From the NCBI GenBank assembly GCA_964342465.1, contig CAYFFQ010000001.1, positions 186,001 through 250,000 of the forward strand: 64,000 nucleotides of DNA, written 5' to 3'. Of this stretch, positions 34,761 through 43,786 are shown piece by piece. Both the position numbers and the translations under genes were made by a program. How positions within the stretch are numbered: the first letter of the stretch is position 1; each line of letters begins with the position of its first letter. The notes below the pieces were generated by a model that saw only the letters and a list, made by a program, of their open reading frames with translations, had not been told where the DNA came from and made no database searches. This DNA is from MGIIb-Q1 sp964342465. GTDB taxonomy: Archaea > Thermoplasmatota > Poseidoniia > Poseidoniales > Thalassarchaeaceae.

Positions 34761-35837
34761 GTGAGGGGTGGTCATTTGGCTTGGCAGCAACTCAGACAAA
34801 ACTCAGTGGCTGCCCTCATCCATGGGATTTCCCATTTTGATGGCGTTGAGATGGACCTGCGACTTTCCAGCGACGGGGTTCTCGTCCTCCGCCATGACAA
34901 CACCACCCCCGATGGAGAATATGTGGAACTTCTTGATAGTGGGCAGTTGGCGTCCTGTGCAGACAACTTCGAAGAACTGATTAATGATTCTGATTTCACT
35001 CGCCCTTGGCAGGAAAAGGGGAAGACGGTCTGCATCGAGTTGAAGTCACCACATCCGAGCAGCGGTGTGGCTGGTGGTTGGCGAGGAGGCAAGGAGAGGG
35101 TTTCCCACATCTCTCGGATGATCCGCATTCTCGAAGACAATCTTGCCGATTTTGATTTACCTGCTGGCACTACTGTCATCTATTCATTTGACCCCAATTT
35201 TCTGCGGGCGGCGAAACGAGGTGGCTGTAGTTATCCTAGAGCGCGATTGATGCCCAATCTCAGGGAGTGGGGTGCTGGAAAAATTCAGAAGGCCATTGCC
35301 ACCCCCTCCTTCATCGGCCATTCCCTCCCTCGTCTGATGCGGAAACACCAGCGCTGGGGGGCGCCGATGATTCCCTGTGCAATCGAGTACCTCACCTCCT
35401 ATACACGCCATCTCCCGCTCGGTTCTACCGTTTCTCTGAGGGGACGAGGACTGGCAAGATTGACCAAGACGAGAAAGGGGTTCCCTGCCTTCGTATGGCC
35501 GGTAAAACTCGCTGATGAGAGGGCGATACTGGATGCAGGTCTGACCGCCATCACAGATGATTGTTCACCCAAGGTCACTCATCTCCCTGATGGCTCGCCT
35601 CGGAGACCACTCCCAGCCACCGTGCAGATGGTAGAGGGTGTGGAAAAGCCGTGGTTTTCTCTGAGTGACTCTGAGAGAAAGGATGTCCTCTGGGAGATGA
35701 AGAATCGGTGGAATTGGTCGCGCTCCATCGACCAACTGATGGCTTCAAGTGCCAGTAATCAGGTACCGTGGGAAGTGCCACGGCTAATCGGCCATCGTGG
35801 GACTGGTAAGACCAGCCACCTCGGCATTCTCAAATGA
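34761..35837 (+). CDS. Glycerophosphodiester phosphodiesterase-like protein
   Basis: 358 residues, GTG start. The GDPD barrel begins RGGHLAWQQLRQNSVAALI, then GVEMDLRLSSDGVLVLRHD with the metal-binding Glu-x-Asp and the catalytic His. VCIELKSPHP and the late ITDDCSP complete the pattern. It would hydrolyse glycerophosphodiesters, perhaps from lipid turnover. The N-terminus lacks the classic HRG (here RGG-H), while a perfect LIGHRGTGKTSH lies at the extreme C-terminus, an odd position. Confidence 0.75.
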   Translation: MRGGHLAWQQLRQNSVAALIHGISHFDGVEMDLRLSSDGVLVLRHDNTTPDGEYVELLDSGQLASCADNFEELINDSDFTRPWQEKGKTVCIELKSPHPSSGVAGGWRGGKERVSHISRMIRILEDNLADFDLPAGTTVIYSFDPNFLRAAKRGGCSYPRARLMPNLREWGAGKIQKAIATPSFIGHSLPRLMRKHQRWGAPMIPCAIEYLTSYTRHLPLGSTVSLRGRGLARLTKTRKGFPAFVWPVKLADERAILDAGLTAITDDCSPKVTHLPDGSPRRPLPATVQMVEGVEKPWFSLSDSERKDVLWEMKNRWNWSRSIDQLMASSASNQVPWEVPRLIGHRGTGKTSHLGILK

Positions 35838-35975
35838 ATGAGTTCCAAGACTTGTATGCTCATCATTCGCCTCGGTCTACACTCAACCACTCTTGCCAAT
35901 ACTTCTCACACAGGTCATTAACCAAAGGAGTCTTGCGGACAATTGTGAGAAAGTAGTGTGGACAACCTCATTTCA

Positions 35976-36797
35976 CTATTTTGAGAATAGTCGGTCGAGC
36001 AGCAGGGCCGCCTCGAACAGAATGAGGATGGGGGCTGCGACGAGAAACATGGAGAGTGGGTCAGGCGGGGAGAGGAAAGACCCAGCACAGAATCCGGCGA
36101 ACCAGATATGGCGGCGAAAATGGATGAGGTCGTCCCTCTGCACGACTTCTCCCCGCAGGAGGAGGAAGGTGAGAAGGGGCACCTGAAATCCGATTGCAGC
36201 ACCGAAACTGAGGCTGGCTACGAAGCCGACCCACGCAGACAACTGCCATGTTGTCGTGGCACCGACGGAAGCGGCGTCAGCCTCTAGGTATTCGAACAGC
36301 AGTGGCAACAGGAAATCCATTGCATACCAGATGCCAGCGAATGCCAAGCCGATTGAACAGATGAGGGTGAGAACAACGCTCGTCAATGATGAGAAGGAAG
36401 AAAGGTCAACTCCTTGCAGTCGCGCCCGCACCTCTTCACTCTTGGCAGCCCTGAGAGCGGTCTGCAAGACTATCGTAAGTACTACGAGAGAGAGTGCGAA
36501 ATGGGCCGATAGGCGGAGCAGGAGAATCACAACTTCTAGAGGTTGAAGTATGACCACGGAAGCCTCTTCGGGAAGTAGCCCGGAATCTTCGAGCAGCCAT
36601 GAAAGAACCGTGCCGGCGAGTGGATAGCCAATGAGCAATCCGGCAAAGAAGACGGTGGCCCACAACTTTAGATGGGTACGGATGAATGACTGAAGTTCAT
36701 TCAGCAATTCCCCACCTTCCCCTGAGAGAAGCCCCTCTAGTTCAGTGGCGACTCTCTCACCTCCGTCACTCACCATCATCCTCCCCCACGCTACCAT
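35976..36797 (-). CDS. tatC: Sec-independent protein translocase TatC
   Basis: 273 residues, six membrane segments. The late block LSFGAAIGFQVPLLTFLLLRGEVVQRDDLIHFRRHIWFAGFCAGSFLSPPDPLSMFLVAAPILILFEAALL has the TatC Phe-Gly...Phe/Gln-x-Pro pattern and the TPPD-type turn (here SPPD) with the final LFE. The N-terminal Glu-rich part with HLKLW replaces the usual HL-x-ELR motif. It forms the receptor core for twin-arginine signal peptides. No tatA is seen nearby. Confidence 0.85.
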   Translation of the reverse strand: MVAWGRMMVSDGGERVATELEGLLSGEGGELLNELQSFIRTHLKLWATVFFAGLLIGYPLAGTVLSWLLEDSGLLPEEASVVILQPLEVVILLLRLSAHFALSLVVLTIVLQTALRAAKSEEVRARLQGVDLSSFSSLTSVVLTLICSIGLAFAGIWYAMDFLLPLLFEYLEADAASVGATTTWQLSAWVGFVASLSFGAAIGFQVPLLTFLLLRGEVVQRDDLIHFRRHIWFAGFCAGSFLSPPDPLSMFLVAAPILILFEAALLLDRLFSK

Positions 36798-36902
36798 GAT
36801 TCATCATGTTTGAGGGGGCATCGGAAGATTCGTCAGAAAATGACAGACTTCCGATATTCCCCCACAAGTGTTTGTTGGAGAGCAGACTCCGATTGATGTA
36901 TC

Positions 36903-38078
36903 TCATCTCGTCTGTGGGACCTTGGGGGGGCGGAGATAATTCTTCACATCCTTTCCACTCGCTTTTCCAGCGGGAATTTGCGGTGGATGTGAGAGTGGTG
37001 CCGGTGGCGCTGGTGGGGTATCGGTGAATTCAATCGCTTTCCCGAACAACATCCATTGATTGGTCTGCATGTCGTACTCTGCCATAGCCGGAAGGCCTGT
37101 TGGTTTATTCGGGATTGAGCCGGAGAATCCAGCCCTTGTCGAGCCGTCGGTAGCACTCTTTGGAGTAGTTCCGAGAGTCTCTCCTGTAGTGGTTGCGGTG
37201 AGGGCAGTTCGCTTGGGCGGAGAAACTGGTTCAACTCGACTGAATTTCTTCGCTGGGCGTTGCGGCAGGCGTGGTGGTTCAACCTCTCGAACGGCGGAGG
37301 ATGGGTCTGAGTCGGAGGTCGTCACTCTGCTGACGGGTGACTCATCCAACCAACCGAGGTCATCGTCCTCACCCTCATCGGCTGACGACATCTCAATGGG
37401 GGTGCCACTGAGAACATCCTCGGTTGTCCCAGCATGTTCAGTAGTGCTGACAACGCCGACAAGGTCGACGACATCATCCTCGTCACCCACGGATGTTGTG
37501 AACCTGCTGTCAATGGTTGATTCATCGACCTCTTCCTGAATGATTTCACCCTTGATGAGGAAATCATCAACACCCATCTCTTGAGCCACAACTGACATTT
37601 CACCCAAGGCGTTGGCGATGACCTCGGCGGTGGGTGTCGCATCGCCACCAACGACACTTGAAACGATTGCCGCCGTTGTCGGGTTGACGACGCTCAGTCC
37701 ACCTGGGCGAGAGAGAGGAACATTTCCGGACTCCAACTGTTCCCTCTGCTCTTCAGCACTCATCGATTTCGGTCCCTCTATTTGTTGTCTTTCGCGCAAT
37801 CCGATGATGGCAATGATGAGTGTCACAACCATCAATGACAACATGGCGTATTCCTGTCCTGTCAATAGTCCGGCATCAGACCAGAAACCATTGGATTTGT
37901 AGGGCAGATTCAACTGTTGGCGGAGGAACTGCAGAAGGTGGAATTTCTGCCCCCTGACAGCAGTTCCAATGATTCCTGCCGGAAATACACCGAGCAATCC
38001 ATTGAGGACAACAGCGGCGAACTGGGAGAGGGAAATCAGCAGAGCGACCTTGCCAATCTTTGGATAACGGCGCTCCAC
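36903..38078 (-). CDS. Two-helix membrane protein with long disordered cytoplasmic tail
   Basis: 391 residues. Hydrophobic segments near 10-40 and 78-95 form a hairpin. After that the chain is acidic and Ser/Thr/Pro-rich (about 100-391) with no fold apparent, though a short helical piece at 150-180 and a conserved-looking end (YDMQTNQWMLFGKAIEFTD) stand out. Not recognised. It is divergent from the histidine kinase gene at 38.2 kb. Confidence 0.58.
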   Translation of the reverse strand: MERRYPKIGKVALLISLSQFAAVVLNGLLGVFPAGIIGTAVRGQKFHLLQFLRQQLNLPYKSNGFWSDAGLLTGQEYAMLSLMVVTLIIAIIGLRERQQIEGPKSMSAEEQREQLESGNVPLSRPGGLSVVNPTTAAIVSSVVGGDATPTAEVIANALGEMSVVAQEMGVDDFLIKGEIIQEEVDESTIDSRFTTSVGDEDDVVDLVGVVSTTEHAGTTEDVLSGTPIEMSSADEGEDDDLGWLDESPVSRVTTSDSDPSSAVREVEPPRLPQRPAKKFSRVEPVSPPKRTALTATTTGETLGTTPKSATDGSTRAGFSGSIPNKPTGLPAMAEYDMQTNQWMLFGKAIEFTDTPPAPPAPLSHPPQIPAGKASGKDVKNYLRPPKVPQTR

Positions 38079-38249
38079 AACCTCACCCCTGCAAAGTTGT
38101 GACTACCTACTACATATTCAAGCCTCGCCCCAAACGAACTCGGCTGGTTTGGTCATCCGTGGCAACCATCTTCGCTCTTCTCGGGGGTGATGGGCTGCCC
38201 ACTAGTAGATTTGTCAGGGAATTTACAATCCAGTCGGGGTAGTTGTGAT

Positions 38250-39413
38250 ATGCAAAAGACACCTCGCCGAGTTGAGCAGATGTCGGACAGCAACAACTCG
38301 GGACAGGAGCAACTGCTCGATGCACTTCATCAGCGAGGCGAGCAACTCTCCAACATTCTCTCAAGCATCAACGCCGCTGTCGCCGTCACCGATGTCAACG
38401 GCAACATCGTTCTCCTCAACGAGGTGGCGAGAACTCGCCTCGGCCTTGTCTATTCACCAGAATTGACTCTCGCCGCTTATGCAGCCCAATTTGACTGGCG
38501 TAATCACTCAGGAGAACCTTTCACAAGCGAGACTTTTCCGGTTACTGAAGTGCTCCTCGGAGCCGATGCCATACACGAATTACCGGTATCGAGAGGGGAA
38601 GGGGATGAAGCGCTTCATTTCCGCCTCTCGGCGACACCACTCACTTCGAGAGATGGTGACTTAGTCGGTGCGGTGGCGGTTTTCCACGAGGTCACAGAAC
38701 TCGTCCACCTTCAGAACGAATTGGAGGAGATGAACGAACAACGACTCGGGTTCTATAGTGGCATGAGTCACGAATTGCGCACCCCACTTCAGGGAATCAT
38801 GGGCTACACCGACCTCCTTCTTGAGGAGTGCGAGGTTGGCGGATTTGAACATGAGAGCCTAACTGCAATCCGCTCATCCACCGACCATCTTCTCTCCATA
38901 GTCACAGATTTGCTCGACCTGTCAAAAATAGTCGCCGGAAGGATGGAATTGGAGATCACTCCGACAGAAGTCACAAAGATAGTCCAAGAAGCGGTCTCCA
39001 TGGTCTCTCCAAGCGCACGCAAGAAAGGGATTCGCCTTTCGTCAGAACTACAGCATCTAGGTCGGTTGCGGGTTGATGAGAGGGCTATCCGGCAGGTCAT
39101 CATCAATCTCGTCTCCAATGCCATAAAATATACAGATGCGGGCGGGGAAGTGGCAGTCTCCTGTTCGAGAGGTGAGGGAATGGCCCACATCATGGTGCGA
39201 GATACTGGGACTGGGATATCTGACGATGACCAGGAGTTGATCTTCCGAGAGTTTGTTCAGGTCAGGGGGGCAGACGGCAGGAAAAGGGCAGGGACAGGTC
39301 TTGGACTGGCCCTCTCCAAACACTTCGTCAACATGCATGGTGGGTCTCTGGTGGTGACTTCCAAGGTCGGCATAGGCTCGACTTTCATAGTCAATCTGCC
39401 GACCCATGACTGA
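38250..39413 (+). CDS. PAS-domain sensor histidine kinase
   Basis: About 387 residues. A PAS domain (ILSSINAAVAVTDVNGNIVLLNEVA, residues 30-150) is followed by a helical linker, the HisKA motif FYSGMSHELRTPLQGIMGYTD with phospho-accepting His, and HATPase boxes N (IINLVSNAIKYTD), G1 (VRDTGTGISDD) and G2 (GTGLGLALSKHFV). No membrane segment, so it senses something in the cytoplasm. No response regulator is next to it. Start alternatives are 38187 and 38280. Confidence 0.88.
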   Translation: MQKTPRRVEQMSDSNNSGQEQLLDALHQRGEQLSNILSSINAAVAVTDVNGNIVLLNEVARTRLGLVYSPELTLAAYAAQFDWRNHSGEPFTSETFPVTEVLLGADAIHELPVSRGEGDEALHFRLSATPLTSRDGDLVGAVAVFHEVTELVHLQNELEEMNEQRLGFYSGMSHELRTPLQGIMGYTDLLLEECEVGGFEHESLTAIRSSTDHLLSIVTDLLDLSKIVAGRMELEITPTEVTKIVQEAVSMVSPSARKKGIRLSSELQHLGRLRVDERAIRQVIINLVSNAIKYTDAGGEVAVSCSRGEGMAHIMVRDTGTGISDDDQELIFREFVQVRGADGRKRAGTGLGLALSKHFVNMHGGSLVVTSKVGIGSTFIVNLPTHD

Positions 39414-39420
39414 AGCAATT

Positions 39421-39570
39421 CTGTATTCTTGTGGCTTTCAGTTCATTACGAATCGCCACACTCCGTCGCACCGGAGCGAACCTGTATTCGTGTGGCTTTC
39501 AGTTCATAACGAATCGCCACACTTCGTCACACCGGAGCGAACCTGTATCCGTGTGGCTTCCCAACCTCTC
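39421..39570. repeat. 61-bp tandem repeat, about 2.4 copies, just after the histidine kinase gene
   Basis: TGTGGCTTTCAGTTCAT starts at 39430 and 39491, with a shorter third copy at 39552; the array starts within about 10 bp of the stop. Each unit can fold, with GTGTGGC pairing with GCCACAC. Confidence 0.9.
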
Positions 39571-39608
39571 CGTTATTCTTCATTAGAAAGAAAGTAAGCG
39601 TTCAGCCG

Positions 39609-39851
39609 TTGTTATGGGCTGAATTGTGGGACATCTTCCGAAGTGATGAAATCGCTCGACCCGAGAACTCCCAATTGGAAATCACTGTCGTCAAGTCTGG
39701 GTGGTCAACTCGTGCATGGTCGCAGCAGCACCAACGGAAAGGGCTGAACGCTTCCCAAGAAATCATTGCGTGCGACTTTGATTCGTCCAACTCAGTAGTT
39801 GGTGAACTGCGGCGCCATTTGCAGCAGATGATGGTCAGCGGCGAATTATGA
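39609..39851 (+). CDS. Small hypothetical protein
   Basis: An 80-residue frame with protein-like composition (LWDIFRSDEIARPENSQLEI, then GELRRHLQQMMVSGEL). The only start is TTG, without a clear ribosome binding site. Its 3' end lies inside a 20-bp tandem repeat, and the gene converges on the GTPase gene. It may be a real short protein or a remnant. Confidence 0.3.
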   Translation: MLWAELWDIFRSDEIARPENSQLEITVVKSGWSTRAWSQQHQRKGLNASQEIIACDFDSSNSVVGELRRHLQQMMVSGEL

Positions 39852-39880
39852 TGGTCAGCGGCGAATTATGATGGTCAGCA
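39830..39880. repeat. 20-bp tandem repeat between two convergent 3' ends
   Basis: GATGGTCAGCGGCGAATTAT starts at 39830, 39850 and (partial) 39870. The third copy is the 3' end of the minus-strand GTPase gene, and the stop (TTA/TAA) appears again in the second copy. Confidence 0.9.
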
Positions 39881-40970
39881 GGTCATCGTGGCGTAGAACA
39901 TGGTCGCGGCCGACCCTTTGCCAGTCGAATTTGGCACTGGGGCCCTTCACCCGTGCGTAGCGGAATTTTCTCACGAAGTCGCGGTGAAGTGTGGCGCACA
40001 CCTCTCCGACGGTACTCCCCTCCTTGACGATGAGTGGCTCCACTAGGTCCGCTTCCTGACCCTGCGGCTTGAGAAAAATGGACATGAATCCGAGATTGTC
40101 GTAGATGAAATCCTTCAACTCTTCAATGCCTTCTCCGGTTTTTGCTGAAATCGGAAGGACAGGCCATCCCTCGGGGAGCATCGAATAGGTTCTCTCCATG
40201 TCGTCAGGGGTGGCTAAATCTATCTTATTGACGATGACCACCGCTTTTGAGTAGACTCTGTTCCCAGCCATGGTATCCACCAACATATCGGCTGTGGCGT
40301 CAACTCTCAGGGTCACTATGGCGCTGGTGTATCCAAATGAACGGACGATGTCCTGCATCTCCTCTTCTTCGAGGATGGTCTGTTCCACCGTGGTTCGGAT
40401 TTCAATTCCCCCCTTGTCGCGTCGATGCACGAACACCGCGGGTTTTGTCTGATTCAGTCGCATACCTGCGATTTCCAACTCTCGGTTAAGCACCTTGAAA
40501 TGTGCGTCTTGGAATGGGTCCACCACATAGAGAACCATGTCGGAATTGCGGACGACCCCCAGAATCTCCTTGCCACGGCCCTTGCCTTCAGCCGCCCCTT
40601 TTATGAGGCCGGGAAGGTCGAGAATCTGAATCTTGGCGCCGCGATGTTCCATCAGCCCCGGGATACATGTCAGGGTGGTGAAGGCATATCCACCGGTGTC
40701 TGATTCTGCACCGGTGACCTGACCTATCAGGGTCGATTTTCCCACACTCGGAAAGCCGACGAGGGCAACCGTGGCGTCACCCGTTTTTTTGACTTCGAAT
40801 CCTTTGGCTGGCCCACTTGATTTGGCGTGTGCCTGAACTTTCTCCTGTTTCGCTTTGAGAGCCGCAATCTTTGCTTTCAGTTTGCCGATGTGATGTTCAG
40901 TCGCCTTGTTTTTCTGGGTTTTGTCAATTTCCGCTTGGATGGTAGCAATCTGCTCATTGATTGTCGCCAT
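39855..40970 (-). CDS. DRG-type GTPase with TGS domain (Obg-HflX superfamily)
   Basis: 371 residues from MATINEQ. An N-terminal coiled-coil rich in Lys/Ala (1-60) is followed by G1 GFPSVGKST, G3 LPGLIKGAAEG, G4 VNKID and G5 PISAKTGEG, then the C-terminal TGS domain (about 295-371: SIFLKPQGQ...FRYARVKGPSAKFDWQRVGRDHVLRHDDLLTII). This is the archaeal/eukaryotic DRG pattern; DRG proteins bind ribosomes and act in translation. Confidence 0.93.
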   Translation of the reverse strand: MATINEQIATIQAEIDKTQKNKATEHHIGKLKAKIAALKAKQEKVQAHAKSSGPAKGFEVKKTGDATVALVGFPSVGKSTLIGQVTGAESDTGGYAFTTLTCIPGLMEHRGAKIQILDLPGLIKGAAEGKGRGKEILGVVRNSDMVLYVVDPFQDAHFKVLNRELEIAGMRLNQTKPAVFVHRRDKGGIEIRTTVEQTILEEEEMQDIVRSFGYTSAIVTLRVDATADMLVDTMAGNRVYSKAVVIVNKIDLATPDDMERTYSMLPEGWPVLPISAKTGEGIEELKDFIYDNLGFMSIFLKPQGQEADLVEPLIVKEGSTVGEVCATLHRDFVRKFRYARVKGPSAKFDWQRVGRDHVLRHDDLLTIIIRR

Positions 40971-41147
40971 CTTCTCCTGACCCCCCCAAATGCTCACTGC
41001 ACCCTATACTGAATGGGTGGCGGTTGGGCGCCCCATTTGAAAATACGGTTGCAGAATTGGTCGGAAGCATCTCGTTTGCGAGATACATCCTCGCTTGGCG
41101 CCGCTTTCCGACGAGGTGTTGAAGGGGGATGGCTTTGACGAAGGAAC

Positions 41148-41870
41148 ATGGTAGATATGTTGGCTATGGTGGTTGACCACTCTGCATGGTTATCACTTCT
41201 CGCTTCTCCAGTCGCTGATGTTCACGATATGTTCAGCAGCAGAGAGGCGAGGGTGAGTCGGCCAGCGAAAGCGGATTTCCTAGACAGGAGATTTGATGTT
41301 GATGTCGAGGCCGAGATATTGGATTGGATGGAAACCCATTTCTTACCTGATGATGACCAATCTCCCCTCATTGAATCTTGTCGAAGAGGAATAGGCCATG
41401 GTGGGGGCATCGAAGATTTGGCGAGTGGTCTTTGGCTGCTCGCAGAATGGGTCAGCCACGGCACCTTCCGGTGTATGGAGGGGAGGGGTTTTCTCTACAT
41501 TGAACCCTATATCGGTGGCCGGATTGAAGATGTCGGGGAACTCTATACCGAACTAACCTGGAATCGTTTTCACTCTTCCATCCGAGGCTTGACTGAAGCG
41601 GAATACAGCGACGCGGTGGTCGTTGATTGGATGGCGCGAAGGGATGAACTCGGTGAGACACTGGTGGCGAAGCGAGATTCCAACATCCTCGCCACGATGC
41701 AGAGTCATCAACGTCTTTCCTCATCTCTTCACAAGATGTCGGCGAAGTTTGGTGGCGACCCCTCGACAGCACTCTTCACCCGCCGGGAGTGGTCATCCTT
41801 CCTTGCCGCCGGTTCCGGTGGGTTGAACATCGGCTCGCTACTCGCCGCCGGAGAGGATGGTGACGAGTGA
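41148..41870 (+). CDS. Hypothetical protein upstream of nadM
   Basis: 240 residues, soluble and mainly helical, acidic, with two Trp-rich patches (LASGLWLLAEWVSHGTF; AVVVDWMARRDEL). No family recognised. The TGA stop overlaps the nadM start (GTGATGG), so the two are translationally coupled. A role linked to NAD metabolism is possible but is inferred from position only. Confidence 0.6.
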   Translation: MVDMLAMVVDHSAWLSLLASPVADVHDMFSSREARVSRPAKADFLDRRFDVDVEAEILDWMETHFLPDDDQSPLIESCRRGIGHGGGIEDLASGLWLLAEWVSHGTFRCMEGRGFLYIEPYIGGRIEDVGELYTELTWNRFHSSIRGLTEAEYSDAVVVDWMARRDELGETLVAKRDSNILATMQSHQRLSSSLHKMSAKFGGDPSTALFTRREWSSFLAAGSGGLNIGSLLAAGEDGDE

Positions 41871-42520
41871 TGGATGGCGAGCCATCTGAAGGGCCATTCA
41901 CCTCGTCGGCCCCACCAATTCAGATTTCTCCCGAACCCCCTGCTGAACCGCCGGCAGCAGCAGTTGTCATACTCGGCCGTTTCCAGCCTTTTCATCGCGG
42001 CCACGCAGCTCTTGTCACCGCCGCTATCGCCCATGCGCGGAGTATCCACATGACCTTGCGGGTGGCAATTGGTTCAGCGAATCAACCCGAGTCTTTGGAT
42101 AATCCATGGACCTCTGCTGAGAGAACTGTAATGGTAAAATCTTGGTTGGCTGATGAGCATCCATTGGTTGATAGTGAAGTCGTCGCCATTCCTGACATCA
42201 ATGACCCCCCGAACTGGGTTGCCCATGCGGAGCAGTACCACGGCGAGAAAGGTGTCCTGTTCACCAGCGATGGACCCACAGCTGACCTTTACCGTACTGC
42301 TGGTTGGGAGGTAGTGGTCTCACCCCTTGAGGAACGGAAAACTTGGGTGGGATGGAGGATTCGCTCGACTTTGAAGATGCTTTCCACTGTGGATGAGAGG
42401 GAGGCGGCTCTATCGGTGATGGCTGAGACGATTCCCGACTCCGTCGCCAACTTGCTTTGGGAAAATGGATGGTTGACCCGCCTCGCATTTCTCGGCCGGC
42501 CATTCGAGCCGGTCGGTTGA
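41870..42520 (+). CDS. nadM: Nicotinamide-nucleotide adenylyltransferase, archaeal type
   Basis: 216 residues. After a Pro-rich leader of about 30 residues comes VILGRFQPFHRGHAALV with the (H/F)xGH nucleotidyltransferase motif, GSANQPESLDNPWTSAERTVMV as in archaeal NadM, and WRIRSTL in place of the usual ISxTxIR motif. It makes NAD from NMN and ATP. The 30-residue leader is unusual. Codons near the stop (Arg-Leu-Ala-Phe-Leu-Gly-Arg) are repeated downstream. Confidence 0.88.
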   Translation: MDGEPSEGPFTSSAPPIQISPEPPAEPPAAAVVILGRFQPFHRGHAALVTAAIAHARSIHMTLRVAIGSANQPESLDNPWTSAERTVMVKSWLADEHPLVDSEVVAIPDINDPPNWVAHAEQYHGEKGVLFTSDGPTADLYRTAGWEVVVSPLEERKTWVGWRIRSTLKMLSTVDEREAALSVMAETIPDSVANLLWENGWLTRLAFLGRPFEPVG

Positions 42521-42567
42521 AGGCAATCGTCTCTTCGCATTTCTCGGCCAGCCCCTCAGCCCCCCGA
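42484..42567. repeat. 53-bp repeat of the nadM 3' end, running into a gap
   Basis: CGCATTTCTCGGCC at 42484 (inside nadM) recurs at 42537 after the stop, then the sequence enters the gap. Confidence 0.8.
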
Positions 42568-42667
42568 NNNNNNNNNNNNNNNNNNNNNNNNNNNNNNNNN
42601 NNNNNNNNNNNNNNNNNNNNNNNNNNNNNNNNNNNNNNNNNNNNNNNNNNNNNNNNNNNNNNNNNNN
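42568..42667. other. Assembly gap, 100 N
   Basis: Exactly 100 N directly after a partial tandem repeat. Confidence 0.97.
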
Positions 42668-42693
42668 TCTCAACTCTGTCGCAGTCGGGGCGC

Positions 42694-43215
42694 TCAATCC
42701 TCACAGGTTTGGTTTGACCATGTCTGCGACTGTATGTGGTCTGAAAATCTCAATACCCGCGCATCGTTGACCTCAAAATCGTAGACTCCAACCCGCGATT
42801 GGGAGTGTACCCACACCACACTACTGCCGTTTTCACACTCGATATGGAAGAGCATGTCATCGGGGAACCTCCATGTCAACGAGCGAAATACAGCATGGAT
42901 ATACCCCACCTCATCCGAAGATGTGACTATCTCTGTGCGCGGTTGTTCTTCCAGCCAGATGGAAATGGCGTCCATCACCTCTCCCCTGCTGGCGTTGAGT
43001 GTTATTGACTGCTCACCATTCCCACGATAGGGGTTAGGTGCGATGCGGGTGCAGTTGCGCGAATCCTCGGGACAGTGGTCAGGGTAGGCGTCAAACGGAA
43101 GTGTAGGGGCAGATACCCATATTGTCAGGACTCCACCGATGTAGAGGGTGATGAAGCCGAGGGCGATTAACCGTAGGCGACGGCTCGAAACGTTCCACCG
43201 CCCACCTTCACCCAA
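42694..43215 (-). CDS. DUF1499-family protein with N-terminal membrane anchor
   Basis: 173 residues. A membrane segment (LIALGFITLYIGGVLTIWV) is followed by the DUF1499 domain: a Cys-containing start (CPEDSRNCTRIAPNPYRG), an amphipathic helix, GYIHAVFRSLTWRFPDDMLFHIE and WVHSQSRVGVYDFEVNDARVLRF. Function unknown. It begins one base after the grpE stop on the same strand. Confidence 0.78.
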   Translation of the reverse strand: MGEGGRWNVSSRRLRLIALGFITLYIGGVLTIWVSAPTLPFDAYPDHCPEDSRNCTRIAPNPYRGNGEQSITLNASRGEVMDAISIWLEEQPRTEIVTSSDEVGYIHAVFRSLTWRFPDDMLFHIECENGSSVVWVHSQSRVGVYDFEVNDARVLRFSDHIQSQTWSNQTCED

Positions 43216-43770
43216 TCATTCCACCGCCGTCACTACGACGCGGGCTGCTCTCAATACTCTATCGTGCAACATCCAACCCTCTTCCAAGACTTGGACGACG
43301 ATACTTGGGGGGTATTCTTCACTGGCGGGGATGGTGGTAATCGCTTCCATTGTCTTGGGGTCGAATTTCAGGCCTTCCGCCTCGATTCTGCTGGCTCCGT
43401 CGCTGGTCAGGGCCCTGTCGAGGTTGTTGCGAATCATGGTCAGTCCTTCGAATACAGCTCCATCCACCTCTGCCGGTGCTGCGGAAATGGCTCGGTCGAA
43501 GTCGTCGAGCAGAGAGATTAGTTTGCGCGCCAATCCTTGGCCGCCGTATCTGATGAGGTCGCCACGCTCCTTGGCATGCCGCTTTCTCAGGTTGGCGATT
43601 TCCGCATCTCGATAGGCGATTTCCTTCTCCGCATTTTCGGCTCGGAGAGTGGTTTGGTCCAACAGTTCTTCGATTGTCGGTTCTCGGATTTCTTCGTCTG
43701 CTTCAATGATTTCCGCCTCTTCGGTGGGCTCCTCATCTGACGCTGAGGGTGCGACTTCATCTTCACTCAT
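43216..43770 (-). CDS. grpE: GrpE nucleotide exchange factor
   Basis: 184 residues from MSEDEV. An acidic N-terminus and long helix (TIEELLDQTTLRAENAEKEIAYRDAEIANLRKRHAKERGDLIRYGGQGLARKLISLLDDFDRAI) are followed by the small beta domain (EAITTIPASEEYPPSIVVQVLEEGWMLHDRVLRAARVVV). GrpE helps DnaK release ADP; dnaK is not in the window. Upstream codons to 43791 fall in the tandem array, so the ATG at 43770 was chosen. Confidence 0.92.
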   Translation of the reverse strand: MSEDEVAPSASDEEPTEEAEIIEADEEIREPTIEELLDQTTLRAENAEKEIAYRDAEIANLRKRHAKERGDLIRYGGQGLARKLISLLDDFDRAISAAPAEVDGAVFEGLTMIRNNLDRALTSDGASRIEAEGLKFDPKTMEAITTIPASEEYPPSIVVQVLEEGWMLHDRVLRAARVVVTAVE

Positions 43771-43786
43771 CAGCAGAGCCGACCGG

